Numbered from the stretch's first letter, positions 1 through 10,600 are shown. The stretch is 64,000 nucleotides of DNA from Chania multitudinisentens RB-25 (GCF_000520015.2 NZ_CP007044.2:62001-126000), one strand, 5' to 3'. Numbers and translations: made by a program. The notes: generated by a model from the sequence alone, not told the origin.

Positions 1-560
1 AGCCCCACGCGCTGGATTTGATCCTGCTGCCCCTGGCGGCAGATTAAGTGGTGAGCATTAACATAAGAGTGCTCGCCCAACGATAAGGCGATCCTGACAT
101 CCCCTTGTTGCAAATAGTTTTCCGCCGCCAAGCGTGAGGTGACTGCCATGTCATAGATGCCATTTTTCAGGCATTCAATCCGTATATCTGCGCCGCGCAT
201 ATGGGCAAAATAGAGCGAAATCCCCTGGCACTGTTTTTTTAAACCACTGGCCAGGCCTTCATACAGCTTGGTATACGGCAGCGGCATGGCGCAAACGAGG
301 TTATCAATACCCGCTTGAGAAAATAGGCCCGCGTAATTAATCGATTGCACCAGCGTGCCATTACGGCCACGGCGCTCCAAAGCAATATAATGCTGATTTT
401 CCAGTGATTTTAAGGCGTTTTGTACGACCCCCACCGAAAGCTCAAAGGCCTGTGACAGTTCATCAATCGTTTTGAGACGCCCGCCGACCTGCTCGCCCAA
501 CAAGTAACGAGCCAGCAAGGTTAACGCCATACCTTCTTTTTTGATAAACCGCCTGGTCAT
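1..560 (-). CDS. yhfZ: YhfZ-family GntR-like transcriptional regulator, 3' part outside window
   Basis: Reading the minus strand from ATG 558-560 gives a protein that stays open to base 1, so the C-terminus lies outside the window. The N-terminus (TRRFIKKEGMALTLLARYLL, then RLKTIDELSQAFELSVGVVQ) is a winged helix-turn-helix. It is followed by VCAMPLPYTKLYEGLASG and YFAHMRGADIRIECL, which closely resemble E. coli YhfZ. In E. coli YhfZ lies with the yhfS-yhfY metabolic genes, and its ligand is not established to my knowledge. GAAGG lies about 8-12 nt before the ATG and sits inside the 52-bp palindrome described separately, so autoregulation at the operator or the RNA level is plausible. Family assignment is firm; the regulated pathway is unknown here. 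Confidence 0.85.
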   Translation of the reverse strand, partial: MTRRFIKKEGMALTLLARYLLGEQVGGRLKTIDELSQAFELSVGVVQNALKSLENQHYIALERRGRNGTLVQSINYAGLFSQAGIDNLVCAMPLPYTKLYEGLASGLKKQCQGISLYFAHMRGADIRIECLKNGIYDMAVTSRLAAENYLQQGDVRIALSLGEHSYVNAHHLICRQGQQDQIQRVG

Positions 561-563
561 AAC

Positions 564-615
564 TTTAACCTTCAAATTATTGAATATTTAAATATTCAAT
601 AATTTGAAGGTTAAA
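564..615. promoter_or_regulatory. 52-bp perfect palindrome in the yhfZ leader
   Basis: Bases 564-589 are the exact reverse complement of 590-615, so there are two 26-nt arms with no loop and no mismatch. It starts 3 nt upstream of the yhfZ ATG and contains the presumed Shine-Dalgarno GAAGG. It could be a dimeric operator for YhfZ, or an RNA hairpin that hides the ribosome binding site. It is AT-rich, without the GC stem and trailing T run of a typical terminator. Confidence 0.8.
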
Positions 616-735
616 TGCAAATGAGATAACACCGTATTGCAAAGGCCATCACAAAAATAAGCGTGAACGCCCCGTAGCCCTGCACCACCCAGCCAAACAC
701 TGCACTGCTAACCGGGTGGTTAGAGCTAAACGTGA
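611..735 (-). other. Short hydrophobic reading frame, possible transporter C-terminal remnant
   Basis: Between the SWIM gene stop and the palindrome, the minus strand reads an open, strongly hydrophobic stretch containing SSAVFGWVVQGYG and TLIFVMAFAIRCYLICI, ending in TAA at 611-613 inside the palindrome. It has no convincing start codon. It resembles the last membrane helix of a transporter, so it may be the tail of a lost gene. This could also be chance. Confidence 0.25.
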
Positions 736-2778
736 TTAAGGCTCTGCACCCGTTAAGTGAATGGGTAATGGGCTTTGCAGCTGTTGCAGCCGGTCACACA
801 ACCAAATCAGGCGTAACAGGTTTTCAGCTTGGCTTACCGGTTGCGCAAGATAATGTTTTAGCTGGCTAGCCAGAAATGCCATCCCTAAATCATTGGCGGT
901 TTGCAGGCACTGCGCCAAATCGTTTTTTTGCTGAGGGGATAAACCATAGCGCCCCGTACAGGCCTGTGCTTCCAGTACAGAGAGGAGTGGCCGGCTGAGC
1001 TGCTGGGCAAGAGTTGGCACCGTACCCAATAAAATCGCGCTCTGCTGTTTCTTCCGTGCCATATAGTTTTGAATATGGCTGATAAACATTGAAGGCTTTT
1101 TCTTACGCGGGTAATGGTCAAAATCGAGATAGAACAGCTCAACGCCATCCTCCTTTTTCAACCACAGCGTGGTTGGAATAAAATCGATCCCCTGCTCTTT
1201 TCTGACAGGTTGTACAGAAACCGCCAAAACGGTGAGCCGCTTTTCTGTGATATAGCGTAATTCTTCAAAGCTGCTTTGTTCTGCCTTGCCCCAATAAAGC
1301 CGAAGAAATACGGCATTATCGGCGCGATCGTTGATTTCCCACACCACACATTGCTCCGTTTCATACCACGCCAATGATTTGTAATCCTTGGGGTACAAGA
1401 CATAAGGCGTGAGGAAATCATCCAACTGCTGCGCAAAGTCGTGTTCAAGCGTTTGCCAGTTATCGGTGCCAAATTGGGTTTTCAGCGTTTGCAAGGCATC
1501 TATTGACAGTAATGATGGCGCTGTTTTGGCATATGCATCACCGCTCGCGGCCAGCGTTCCTTCATCCGATAACCTTGGATGATGGAGTTGGAACGGTTTG
1601 CGCATCATGCTATCCGCCGTCTGCTTCCAGAAAGAGAGCGAAGACCAGACATTTTGCCGGTGGAACTGCGTATCAAGCCGGTTAGCGCGTGCCTGCGTGC
1701 TTTGTAAAAGCTGTTGATTGTCGCTGTCCCAGAACGTAAAAGTTGCACCTAACGCGCCGCTGTCGGCCAACCACCAATTGGCGCTGATCGGAACTAATGA
1801 AAGAACGTCGTTTTTTTCATTATATTGACGGCGAAGCTGCCCCCGCACCTGCGGCAATGTGGCTATTGGCGCATGAGTTAGCTGATAAAGATAAGCCGAG
1901 AGCCGTGCCAAATAGCGCAAAACCTGGCTCTCATCCAGCGTGAAATGCTTTTCCGCCAAGAGTGCGACTTGCCCACTCAGCCCGCGCAAATAGGCCGCTA
2001 ATCGTGGTAACCCTTCTGCGCGCGCCGACATATTCAACAGATGTAACTGTGTTGCACTGCTTTTGCTAACGTGAGAAAGGCCTTGCTGCAACAGTGAATG
2101 GATAAACGTTTTCACCGTGTGGATTAGCGCAATTTCATCATCGCTCAGCGGGCGTGGGCCGTCAGTTTCCGTCAGATTCTCCGGCCAAGGCCACGATTGC
2201 CCATGCTGCTCAAAAAGTTTCGCAATCGCCGCCAGATGAATGGCTTTCTGCTGCTGCTCAGGCAACGATGACAGCATTCCCTCGTAACCACTGGCGTGCA
2301 TAAAGATGATGGGTTCGTCGAAATCGGGCAGATAAATTTTGAGCTGCGTGCCGTTATCTTCAAGGCGCAGCGTGATGGATTGCCACTGCTGCCACCATTT
2401 AAGGGCGAGCCGACACTCCGCCTTGTTCGATTTTTTAATCAGTTGCACGGCATCCAGTGCCAATAACCCAGGCAAGAGCGGCGGAGAAGGTTCTTCTGCA
2501 CTCGGCAGCGCTGCCGCTGGGGCCGCATTCGCCTGTAGCCAAAGCACGGCCGCCAAGATGTGCTTACAACATCCTGGTGCGCTACAGTTACAGCGTGCTT
2601 TTTGAATACCTTCAGGAGCAAGCACCACCTCCTGCCCGTCACTGCTAAAAGCGCCGTTAGCCGCATCCGTTAATATGACTTTGTCGAGATCTTTACGCGC
2701 ACGGCGCAGCAAACCCGCATTGGCAAAGACGATCAAGGCGTCGTCGTCATAATGGGTGTAAAGGGTACGCCAGCTCAC
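736..2778 (-). CDS. yehQ: SWIM zinc-finger protein (YehQ-like)
   Basis: About 680 aa. The N-terminus starts SWRTLYTHYDDDALIVFANA and residues about 60-75 contain CNCSAPGCCKH, a SWIM zinc finger (CxC...CxH). SWIM domains bind zinc and mediate DNA or protein contacts; the rest of the chain has no catalytic motif I recognise. I chose GTG 2778: it overlaps the stop of the vWA gene (GTGA) and is preceded by GGAGGTGA, a near-ideal ribosome binding site 6 nt away. A longer in-frame GTG start at 2799 has no comparable site. It is the last gene of the yeh-like cluster and is probably translationally coupled. Its molecular function is unknown. Confidence 0.85.
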   Translation of the reverse strand: MSWRTLYTHYDDDALIVFANAGLLRRARKDLDKVILTDAANGAFSSDGQEVVLAPEGIQKARCNCSAPGCCKHILAAVLWLQANAAPAAALPSAEEPSPPLLPGLLALDAVQLIKKSNKAECRLALKWWQQWQSITLRLEDNGTQLKIYLPDFDEPIIFMHASGYEGMLSSLPEQQQKAIHLAAIAKLFEQHGQSWPWPENLTETDGPRPLSDDEIALIHTVKTFIHSLLQQGLSHVSKSSATQLHLLNMSARAEGLPRLAAYLRGLSGQVALLAEKHFTLDESQVLRYLARLSAYLYQLTHAPIATLPQVRGQLRRQYNEKNDVLSLVPISANWWLADSGALGATFTFWDSDNQQLLQSTQARANRLDTQFHRQNVWSSLSFWKQTADSMMRKPFQLHHPRLSDEGTLAASGDAYAKTAPSLLSIDALQTLKTQFGTDNWQTLEHDFAQQLDDFLTPYVLYPKDYKSLAWYETEQCVVWEINDRADNAVFLRLYWGKAEQSSFEELRYITEKRLTVLAVSVQPVRKEQGIDFIPTTLWLKKEDGVELFYLDFDHYPRKKKPSMFISHIQNYMARKKQQSAILLGTVPTLAQQLSRPLLSVLEAQACTGRYGLSPQQKNDLAQCLQTANDLGMAFLASQLKHYLAQPVSQAENLLRLIWLCDRLQQLQSPLPIHLTGAEP

Positions 2779-3926
2779 TGCATCACCTCCGCTAGCCACT
2801 GGGCAAAATGATCTGGCGTGAGCGCCGCAATCTGCATCCCTCGGTCAGCCAATTTTTGTGCAATGGCGGTGTCATAAACCGGTGATGCTTCATCATCAAG
2901 GGCAGCCAACCCCAGCATTTTTACCTGCTGGCTATTCATGCGTTCGGTACAGGCCAGTAACCGGCTCAACGAGGCGCCTTCTTCAAAGTCGCTGATTAAG
3001 GTGAATACCGTTCGTTTGGGGTTTTTGATCAGGGTTTCGCAGTAGTGCATCGCCCCGGCGATATCGGTGCCACCGCCAAGCTGAACGGTCATCAAGACCT
3101 CAACCGGATCATGGGCAAGATGGCTTAAATTAACCACCTGGGTATCAAACACCACCAGCGATACGCTGACCGACGGCAGTGCGGCTAAAATACTGGCACA
3201 AATCGCAGCGTACATAATGGAACTGGCCATCGAGCCACTTTGGTCGACACAGAGAATCACCTCCCACGGCATGTGCTGCTGCATACGAGAATTGAAATGG
3301 GGCGTTTGGATGACCAGGCGTTGCTGCTGCGGATCGTAATGCTTCAGGTTAGCCGCAATGGTCTTACGCCAATCAAAGTTACGGCTGTTGGCAATCAAAC
3401 TGCGCCGAAAACGATTCCTCCGCCCGGTAAGCGATTGGCGAAATGTGTTTTGAATTTGACGAAGAATATCCTCAACCACTTGACGAATAATGGTTTTTAC
3501 CGCGTCGCGGGTTTCTTCATTCATCCGCCCGCGCAAGCTCATCAACGTTTTCGCCAGCGCTTTGGTTGGCTCCATGCTTCTCAAGGTTTGCGGATCGTTG
3601 AGAAAACTGCTGATTTGATAACGTTCAATGGCCTGAGATTGCATACGCTCAAAGGTGCTGCTGGGGAACAGCTTGCGGGCCTGATTCAGCCAATTGACCG
3701 CCGTGAGCTGTGACGCATCTAATGAACCATGTCTCCCCGCTTCTTGGCGCATACCCCGGCGCTGGTATTCGCGGCGGTAAAGATAATCTAACGTGCGTTC
3801 CACTTTTAATTCGTCCGCGCTGAAGGCAACCTGCCCCAACGCGTTATCAGCGTACTGCCCAAGCACCAGCCGCCAGCGCCGAATATGTTGCGCTTTATCC
3901 TCTGGAAAATCATCCTGCTGGCTCAT
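2775..3926 (-). CDS. yehP: von Willebrand factor A domain protein (YehP-like)
   Basis: 383 aa starting MSQQDDFPEDKAQHIRRW. The C-terminal half is a vWA domain with a complete metal-ion-dependent adhesion site: DQSGSM (DxSxS), GGGTDIAGA (Thr) and LISDFEEGA (Asp). vWA proteins encoded next to MoxR ATPases generally act as their partner or substrate adaptor. The ATG at 3924-3926 overlaps the TGA of the preceding DUF5682 gene (ATGA), which decides this start over the longer in-frame start at 3968. The N-terminal 170 residues are charged and helical-looking, possibly the segment that contacts the ATPase. No signal peptide, so cytoplasmic. Confidence 0.88.
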   Translation of the reverse strand: MSQQDDFPEDKAQHIRRWRLVLGQYADNALGQVAFSADELKVERTLDYLYRREYQRRGMRQEAGRHGSLDASQLTAVNWLNQARKLFPSSTFERMQSQAIERYQISSFLNDPQTLRSMEPTKALAKTLMSLRGRMNEETRDAVKTIIRQVVEDILRQIQNTFRQSLTGRRNRFRRSLIANSRNFDWRKTIAANLKHYDPQQQRLVIQTPHFNSRMQQHMPWEVILCVDQSGSMASSIMYAAICASILAALPSVSVSLVVFDTQVVNLSHLAHDPVEVLMTVQLGGGTDIAGAMHYCETLIKNPKRTVFTLISDFEEGASLSRLLACTERMNSQQVKMLGLAALDDEASPVYDTAIAQKLADRGMQIAALTPDHFAQWLAEVMQ

Positions 3927-6439
3927 GAGGCTGCTCCCTTCTCTGTTTCTGCGCCAAACCAATCCCATAATCCCTGGGCGCTTAATGATTGCTGTAGCTG
4001 TTGATCCAAATGGAGAGCGGTTAGCAGTTGTGCGTCGCTGAATTCAACCTGATGCAAGCTGAGATCCTGCGCGTTTGATTGGGTGATATCCGCAATATAG
4101 CTCGCCACATTGGCGTTCTGTTTTGGCGTGAGCTGGCTAAAAGCAAAGCGTAGCTCAGGCAGAATACCGATAAATTGTTGCTCGTCCCACCCGGCGAGAT
4201 AGCGATTCAAACTATCAATAAGCAACGGCAAACGCAGGGCCAATTCGGGGGCGGTACGCATGATCCCCACAAAATAGGCCACGGCGCTTTCAGGATCGCT
4301 ACCGGTACTGAAGGCGTTGTCCAGTTGGGTGGTCAGCGTGGCCGCATCCGCTTGATCGTCTAAATAACAGATAGCATCAACCGCACCTTTCAGCAGCGGC
4401 ACGGAGTTCAGCTTGCCGTTCAAACGCGCAAGCTGCTGGTAAAAATCGTGCCGATAATCATGCGATAAAGCCATTTCTGGCAGCAGGCCAATCAGTTCAC
4501 GCAGCGCCAGCAACGCTTGAAAATGCACCTCTTGCTGCTGTTCATCCCCTTGCGCAAGGTGTTCAAGGCAGAAAAATGTTTGCGGCAACAGCTGATGAAA
4601 ACGATTTTCGATGGCCGTTACATCGCTGATATCTAATAAAGTATGGCAGCGCCATAGCTGGAGCAGTTTATGCCCGCATTCAGTGAGCGAATCTAAACGA
4701 AAATCCTGTTGAATATAGCGATCGAGCAGAGTGAATAAGGAAGGAATACGCTGCTGCAAACCAATCAGCGCGGCTTGAATTAACAAGGTAACGGCGTTCT
4801 GGCTGGAACGGTTCTGGCCTTGTGCTTCAAGCTGTTCTTCCATTACCAGCAAGGTATTGAGCGCAATCGCTTCCAACTGCGTCCCTTTTTCAGACAGCGC
4901 GATAAGTTCGCCTTCCACGTTCGGAGTCCAGGCGTATTGCCACTCTTCAAACAGCAAATCAAGCTGGTGACCTGCCAGAAAGTCCGGGCCATTAACGCGG
5001 CGGGCAAAATGAATATCCAGAAACGACAAGAGGTGTAAAAATCGGCTACGCAGCCGATGCTGTGTATTACGGTAGATATCCAGCTTGGTTGTTTTTGCCA
5101 GGGTGTCATCAAGTTTGAAACGAAATGCCGCTGCGCGTGCATAGGTTTCAGCAACCAACGGCGGTGTGGTGGTGCCAACAGGGATATTGCCGAGTTGATA
5201 ACCGGAAAAACAGGCTTTGATCGCCAACCACAGCTCTTGCTGGCTTTCATCCAGGCTGCCTTTAATAAAGGCGCTTTGTAAACCGTCTAACAGATCGTAT
5301 CGGCCTGGCCCAGGGTGATTGCGCAGTGCCGCCAACTGCAAGCTCTGCTCGGCTGCTTGTTTAACGCTAAGGTAGCTTGGCGGGTTATCAAAGTGCTTTT
5401 CACGTAGCGCTTGGGCAACCGTCGCTAAAAAAGCGACGCCCGCCTGAGTGCGATAATGCTGTGTCGGTAGATTTTCCGCCTGTTCCTGGCGCTGCTGTAA
5501 TAAGCTTTCCCAACTTTTTTGATAATAGGCAGGGGACGGCATGCCAGACGCATAGCCATTCAGGGCATCCAACCGGTCAAAGCTGTAGCGGATAAGCCAC
5601 GCGCTGTCTTTTTCTGCCCGTTTCTGCATCGCTAAGAATTGTTGTTGCTGGTCAGCGGTTAATGCAAACTGCCGCGGTAATGCATCAGCTAATCCTTCAA
5701 TCAACGCCAAGGTGTGAAAACCCCCGGTGACGACCAAAATGCGTGCGTGAGGTTGTTGCTGTTTTACCGTTTGAATATGCGCCAACATATGGGCTTCACG
5801 GCGAGAAGAGCCTTCTGCGGCTAACACCTCGGGTTCATAATCTAACCGTGCTAACGCGCACCAAATAAAGGTGTCATGAAACAGCCTCTGCCAGTCAGTT
5901 AACGCTGCAACGGTGCGTAATTCAAACAGATGCTCCCACAGCTCATCGTGATCCCGGCAATAACATTTTTTTGCCAATTGGCTGATAAACTGGCTGTGCG
6001 CCAAATAGCGCTCTTTTTGCAGGCTTTGGCTATGGGTATCCGGCTGCTCATCATCTCTCTGTGCGTTCCACGGCAGATCGATGAAACGCAACGTAGCCGC
6101 CTGTTGCCGACCAGCCTGTAACGCTTGCCATTCCGGGGAATATTCACAAAATGGGAAATAGGCCGAGCGCGGTGTGTCATCGCCTTTTTTTAGCGCCTCA
6201 GCTTGCCCCAGAATAGCCACGGGTGGGCATGTCTGTTGGTCTAATAAAGTCGGAATCAGGGCGTTAAAGCTGTCTGGCCCTTCAATCAGAATATGATCGG
6301 GTTTAACGGTTTCAATCAGGGATAACACTGCGTATGCACAGGCTGGGCTATGGTGCCTGACCGGTGCAAAGTAGATCTGCGCTGCTTGTAAACCTTGCCA
6401 CGCCTCTAACGCATCGCGGATGCGCGCAGGCAAGGCCAT
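3923..6439 (-). CDS. yehM: DUF5682-family protein (YehM-like)
   Basis: About 838 aa from ATG 6437-6439 (MALPARIRDALEAW). Early motifs FAPVRHHSPACA, LIEGPDSFNALIP and, near residue 230, VVTGGFHTLALIEG are the conserved core of this family; conserved His/Glu residues followed by a GGFH motif recall the EreA/ChaN-like fold, but no reaction is established. The remainder is helical and repeat-like. A start at 6511 is also open but would overlap the upstream moxR gene by 43 bases, so I prefer 6439, which lies 29 bases after the moxR stop. Its position between the MoxR and vWA genes, with coupled overlaps, implies a shared complex. Role in the system is inferred only from context. Confidence 0.82.
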   Translation of the reverse strand: MALPARIRDALEAWQGLQAAQIYFAPVRHHSPACAYAVLSLIETVKPDHILIEGPDSFNALIPTLLDQQTCPPVAILGQAEALKKGDDTPRSAYFPFCEYSPEWQALQAGRQQAATLRFIDLPWNAQRDDEQPDTHSQSLQKERYLAHSQFISQLAKKCYCRDHDELWEHLFELRTVAALTDWQRLFHDTFIWCALARLDYEPEVLAAEGSSRREAHMLAHIQTVKQQQPHARILVVTGGFHTLALIEGLADALPRQFALTADQQQQFLAMQKRAEKDSAWLIRYSFDRLDALNGYASGMPSPAYYQKSWESLLQQRQEQAENLPTQHYRTQAGVAFLATVAQALREKHFDNPPSYLSVKQAAEQSLQLAALRNHPGPGRYDLLDGLQSAFIKGSLDESQQELWLAIKACFSGYQLGNIPVGTTTPPLVAETYARAAAFRFKLDDTLAKTTKLDIYRNTQHRLRSRFLHLLSFLDIHFARRVNGPDFLAGHQLDLLFEEWQYAWTPNVEGELIALSEKGTQLEAIALNTLLVMEEQLEAQGQNRSSQNAVTLLIQAALIGLQQRIPSLFTLLDRYIQQDFRLDSLTECGHKLLQLWRCHTLLDISDVTAIENRFHQLLPQTFFCLEHLAQGDEQQQEVHFQALLALRELIGLLPEMALSHDYRHDFYQQLARLNGKLNSVPLLKGAVDAICYLDDQADAATLTTQLDNAFSTGSDPESAVAYFVGIMRTAPELALRLPLLIDSLNRYLAGWDEQQFIGILPELRFAFSQLTPKQNANVASYIADITQSNAQDLSLHQVEFSDAQLLTALHLDQQLQQSLSAQGLWDWFGAETEKGAAS

Positions 6440-6468
6440 GGAAGAGAGACTCACCGTTTCATTCCCTT

Positions 6469-7569
6469 TTATCGCCAGAATTCCCGAGAAGCCTGGAAGA
6501 AGGCTTTCCAATCTTCATGGTTACGCGCCCGCTCACGAGCCACATTGTCCATGTAATAGCGGATACGCTTGATGTCATCCGCATTGTCTTTCAAAACAAC
6601 ACCAATCAATTGGCGAGCGATTGCACCACCATGAAGAACCCCTTCGCCAAGGTAGTGAGCTTCTAATGCGCAGGCATAGGCAACGTTGACCGCTTCCGCT
6701 GTGGACATCACCGCATCGGGCGTTTGGATATTACCGCCGTCACGCGTGCTGCCGGAGCGCAGCTCCTGAAAGGTGGTCACCAGCAATTCAATCACGCTTT
6801 CCGGGATAACGATCGCGTTGGCTAAATCCCCCAGTTCACGCTTGAGCTGTGTGTGGATCAGCTCAATTTCAAACGCGGGATCCTGGATAGGGCGAACCGT
6901 TTCAAAGTTAAAGCGCCGTTTCAGCGCGGCAGACATTTCATGGACCCCACGGTCACGCAGGTTTGCCGTACCAATCAGGTTAAAACCCGGGCAAGCATTG
7001 ACGCGCGCGCCGTCGCCCATTTCAGGGATCATCATCTGTTTTTCTGACATCAACGAAACCAGGACGTCCTGAATTTCTGGCGGGCAGCGCGTGATTTCTT
7101 CGAAGCGGACAATTTTCCCCTGTACCATGCCTTGATAAAGCGGAGAACTCACCAGCGCTTTCTGCGTCGGCCCTTCCGCGAGCAACAAGGCGTAGTTCCA
7201 TGAGTACTTGATATGGTCTTCCGTTGTTCCCGCCGTTCCTTGGATGGTTAGCCCGGAATCGCCGCTGATTGCCGCCGCAAACAGCTCGGATAACATGGAT
7301 TTTGCCGTACCGGGTTCCCCGACCAACATCAACCCTTGCTTGCCCAACAGGGTCACAATAGCGCGATCCACCAGTGCATCATCACCAAAAAATTTTGGCG
7401 TAATATTCAGTTCATCATCGCCCAAAATAAACCGGCGAACGGCACGGGGAGAACGCAGCCAGCCCTGTGGTTTTGGGTTGTTTTTATCGGCCTGCGTTAA
7501 GCGCTCTAATTCATCCGCAAAACGTACTTCCGCACTTTCCCGGATAACTGATGCTGATTTTTCTGTCAT
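6469..7569 (-). CDS. yehL: MoxR-family AAA+ ATPase (YehL-like)
   Basis: 366 aa. Walker A GEPGTAKSML (near residue 100), Walker B VRFEEITRCPPE, sensor region LIGTANLRDRG, and EMSAALKRRFNFE as the arginine-finger segment, all as in MoxR/RavA ATPases. Such ATPases form rings that remodel proteins or load metal ions or cofactors together with a vWA partner, which is encoded two genes downstream. AGGAAG lies 6 nt before the ATG. It is separated from yehI by about 107 bases containing a strong hairpin, so it may have its own promoter or receive attenuated readthrough. Cytoplasmic. Family assignment is strong; the client protein is unknown. Confidence 0.92.
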   Translation of the reverse strand: MTEKSASVIRESAEVRFADELERLTQADKNNPKPQGWLRSPRAVRRFILGDDELNITPKFFGDDALVDRAIVTLLGKQGLMLVGEPGTAKSMLSELFAAAISGDSGLTIQGTAGTTEDHIKYSWNYALLLAEGPTQKALVSSPLYQGMVQGKIVRFEEITRCPPEIQDVLVSLMSEKQMMIPEMGDGARVNACPGFNLIGTANLRDRGVHEMSAALKRRFNFETVRPIQDPAFEIELIHTQLKRELGDLANAIVIPESVIELLVTTFQELRSGSTRDGGNIQTPDAVMSTAEAVNVAYACALEAHYLGEGVLHGGAIARQLIGVVLKDNADDIKRIRYYMDNVARERARNHEDWKAFFQASREFWR

Positions 7570-7626
7570 GAAGGCTTCCTGCTATTGTTGCTGCCAGGGC
7601 ACAAGAATGCTGGCATGAAAATAAAT

Positions 7627-7652
7627 CGGCAGAACAATGAATTGTTCTGCCG
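7627..7652 (-). terminator. Hairpin between yehI and the MoxR gene, candidate attenuator
   Basis: Twelve-base perfect arms around a 2-nt centre (CGGCAGAACAAT / ATTGTTCTGCCG). On the minus strand it lies after the yehI stop and is followed by ATTTATTTT, a loose U-rich tract. It could end part of the yehI transcript and lower expression of the four downstream genes, or be a processing site. Confidence 0.45.
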
Positions 7653-7676
7653 CTTGCACGGATCAATGGGTGGGGA

Positions 7677-10600
7677 TCACCACGGCGTTTTCTTTTCCCA
7701 TTCGGGATCAAAACCGGCACAGGCATCGGCCACCTTCAGATAATCCGCATAGCTTTCAGCCAGTAAAATTGGCGGCACCTGCTGCAATTGCGAATTGTTG
7801 CGGTTCCAATAATTCTGTTGGTTCTTTTCAAAACTCAAATCGAATAACACCGCAGGAATATTTTCCTCTGGCACAAAGCTGCCGCTAAACCCAATATTGA
7901 CGTAATAATTCAGGCTAGAGAAATGCTTGTAGTAATGACTGAATGACCCTCCATCCTCTGCCGGGCCCCGCTGATAACCCAACTTGGTCAGAATACCTCG
8001 CAGGGTGAAGGCATCCGTGAGCCAGCCTTTGCGGTCTTCTATTTCTGTCTGTGTCAGATCTAACGCTGGCAGCGTATTGACCATTTGCGCAAACAGGAAT
8101 TTGATTTTGTAATCTTTAAAATGCGCCAGCCAAGCCTGCCGATCCTCCTCGCTGAGCAGCGCCGCATGCGCCAAACGGATGGTTGAATTCGGGCTTAGCG
8201 TGACTTCATCATCATTAAGATCTAACAAACAGCCATCATCAGCAGGGCGGAACTGGTTAATGACTTCACCGCCACTCAGTTCCTGCCAGACGAGTTGTTC
8301 AATCAGGCGGCGCATAACCGGGTGGCCGAACAGGTATTCCTGCCAATCCCCGCTAAGCCATTCACGCTGGGCGCACATGGCTTCATACAAACGCACACTC
8401 TGCTGTTCGATAACCTGTTTTAGCTCCTTTTTGCTGGTGCTGAATAATTTTTTGGCCTCTTTTGCCTGTTCTTCATCGTCATCCTTACGGGCAGCGGGCA
8501 GCGCTTTAATCTCTTTGCCTTCAGGGTTGAACAAGACCAGTTTTTGTTTGGCGTCTAATTTGGCGCTGAACGTGCGTGCGCCGTATTCCAGTACCAATGT
8601 TCCCGAATCATCCATACCGGCGGTCGGGATGGTTCGATCAGCTAATTCATCCGCACTCCAACCGTTGCGCTCGGCAATGTGCGCCACCAGCAAGCGTGCT
8701 TTTTCCTGCACCGAAGCGGTACGGTAACGGCGAGAAAGAGATAACAAGAACTGAATGATCAACGGATCGTTATTCACCGCAACCGCTTCGATCATCGCTT
8801 CTATCTGAGCACGGCGTGGGTAGTGATCGCGCATATAGTTGCGTAATACAGAAACGGCAACGTGCCCTTCAATACCACACACCAGCGCCAACAGACCTTT
8901 ATCGTTAATCGCGGAGCCAAGATAACGTTTCAGAACTTCGCTTTTAATATTTTCAATGACCTGTTCAAGGGTATAGCTTGCGTATTGGGCATAATATTCC
9001 GGGTAACTTTTCGCCCAATTTTTATACGCGCTCAATCTGCCAGGAGCTTCACGCTGTGCCTCCGCCATCGCCTCGTCCAAGGTTGGGCCTTTGGTATCCT
9101 GAGCAACAAAGCGATATAAAATCAGTTCAGAGAGTTTCTGCTGGCTCTCTTTCGACAGCAGGCTGATATAACGCTGTAATAGCGCATTCCCTGCCGGGGC
9201 TTTTAATTTAGCGGCTAAGACTATCCACCAGTGGATGATATTGGCATCAACGGGTTGCTTATTTTGCCAATGAAAAACAGGCAATGAGTTAAAGTCAAAC
9301 CAGGCGGCAAGGCTCGCAGGGGGTTTAGCTTTAAGCCCCGCGTGTGCTTCGGCAAGCAAGGTTTTTTCTGAAAGGTAATCAGAAATATCTTCGCCAAACG
9401 CTTCAAGAGCGGTTAATAAAGCGGCACGGACGACCTCTCGTTTCTCTTTTTTCAGCAGGGTATAGAGATGCGCAACGGAGTCGGCATGTTTGAGCCGCAT
9501 AAGCCAATCGATCGCAGTGATACGGATTTCTTGTTTACTTGATGTTAACGCTTCTTGCGCACTTTCATGGATGTTTGGCAGTGACTCCAACAGTTTTTGC
9601 GCAGAGATACGATGTGTTTTATTCTCGCCTAATGCCAGTTCCATCAGGCGTGGGACAAATTGTGTCGGGGGAGAAGGGTACGTCGCCAACACGTTAATTG
9701 CCCGTGAAAGTTCAAATGTCTGATAGCGCTGTGTACTTTGATCTGGCATTAATTGTAATGCCTCGGCGATAAAATCCGGGTGTTGAATAAAAAACGGCCA
9801 AACTTGTTCCGGTTTTGAGAAAAACCGTAATCCATCCTGGTAGGACCCAAGGAACAATCCTGCAACTTTTCGCGCAGGTTCATGGAACTGGCATTGGCCT
9901 AATACCTCTTCCAACTGGCGTAACTCAATATTGGCGATAAGCCGATCGGGGATCGTGTTTAAATGATAAGAGCTAAGGGTGGAATTATAATTTAGTAAGC
10001 GAAGAGCGTGAAATAGCGTAAAGTCCGGCAAATTATACAAGCGGTTTTTATAGGTAAGCACCTCTCGAACTTCATGATTAAAGTCGGCCTTACTGCTGTT
10101 TAGCTTATCAATTAATGAACGACACTTTTGTTCATCAAACTTACCCAGGCGTTTATAATAATCTTGTGCCCACTGGTATTTGTGGGTTGCTGTTTTATTA
10201 TCTTCAATTTCTTTTTCAGCTCGGATACGCGCATTTTCCAACATCTCCTGGTAATTACTGACCAGCAGATCTTTTGCGCTTTCCGGTAGCAGCGTATCAC
10301 GTAATGATTCAAACGCAGGCAGCGCCGTTTCTTGTATACTGTTGGCATTTTCAACAACCTCAAAGCGTTTTAGCGCACTTTCGAGGCTTTTTATCACCGC
10401 TTTGCTGGTTTCGGTTTTTAATGCTGCCTGCAATACGTCCTGGTTTTCGCCCTGACGAGCAAAGAGATCCGCCGCCTGTGAGCGCTGTTTGGGCGCACCC
10501 TTTAGCAGGATCTCGGTCAGATGCTGTTTAACGCTAGCGGGCGGTAACGTATTAAGTAAGGGTTCCGCAGCGCGGCGCACGGTTTTCTGTGGGTTGGTAG

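Noticed and set aside
2775..2799. Longer start for the SWIM gene (GTG 2799), and likewise 3968 for the vWA gene, 6511 for DUF5682, 45327 for EamA and 49965 for the SDR
   Set aside because: In each case a downstream start has a better ribosome binding site, a stop-start overlap, or a better match to the family N-terminus.
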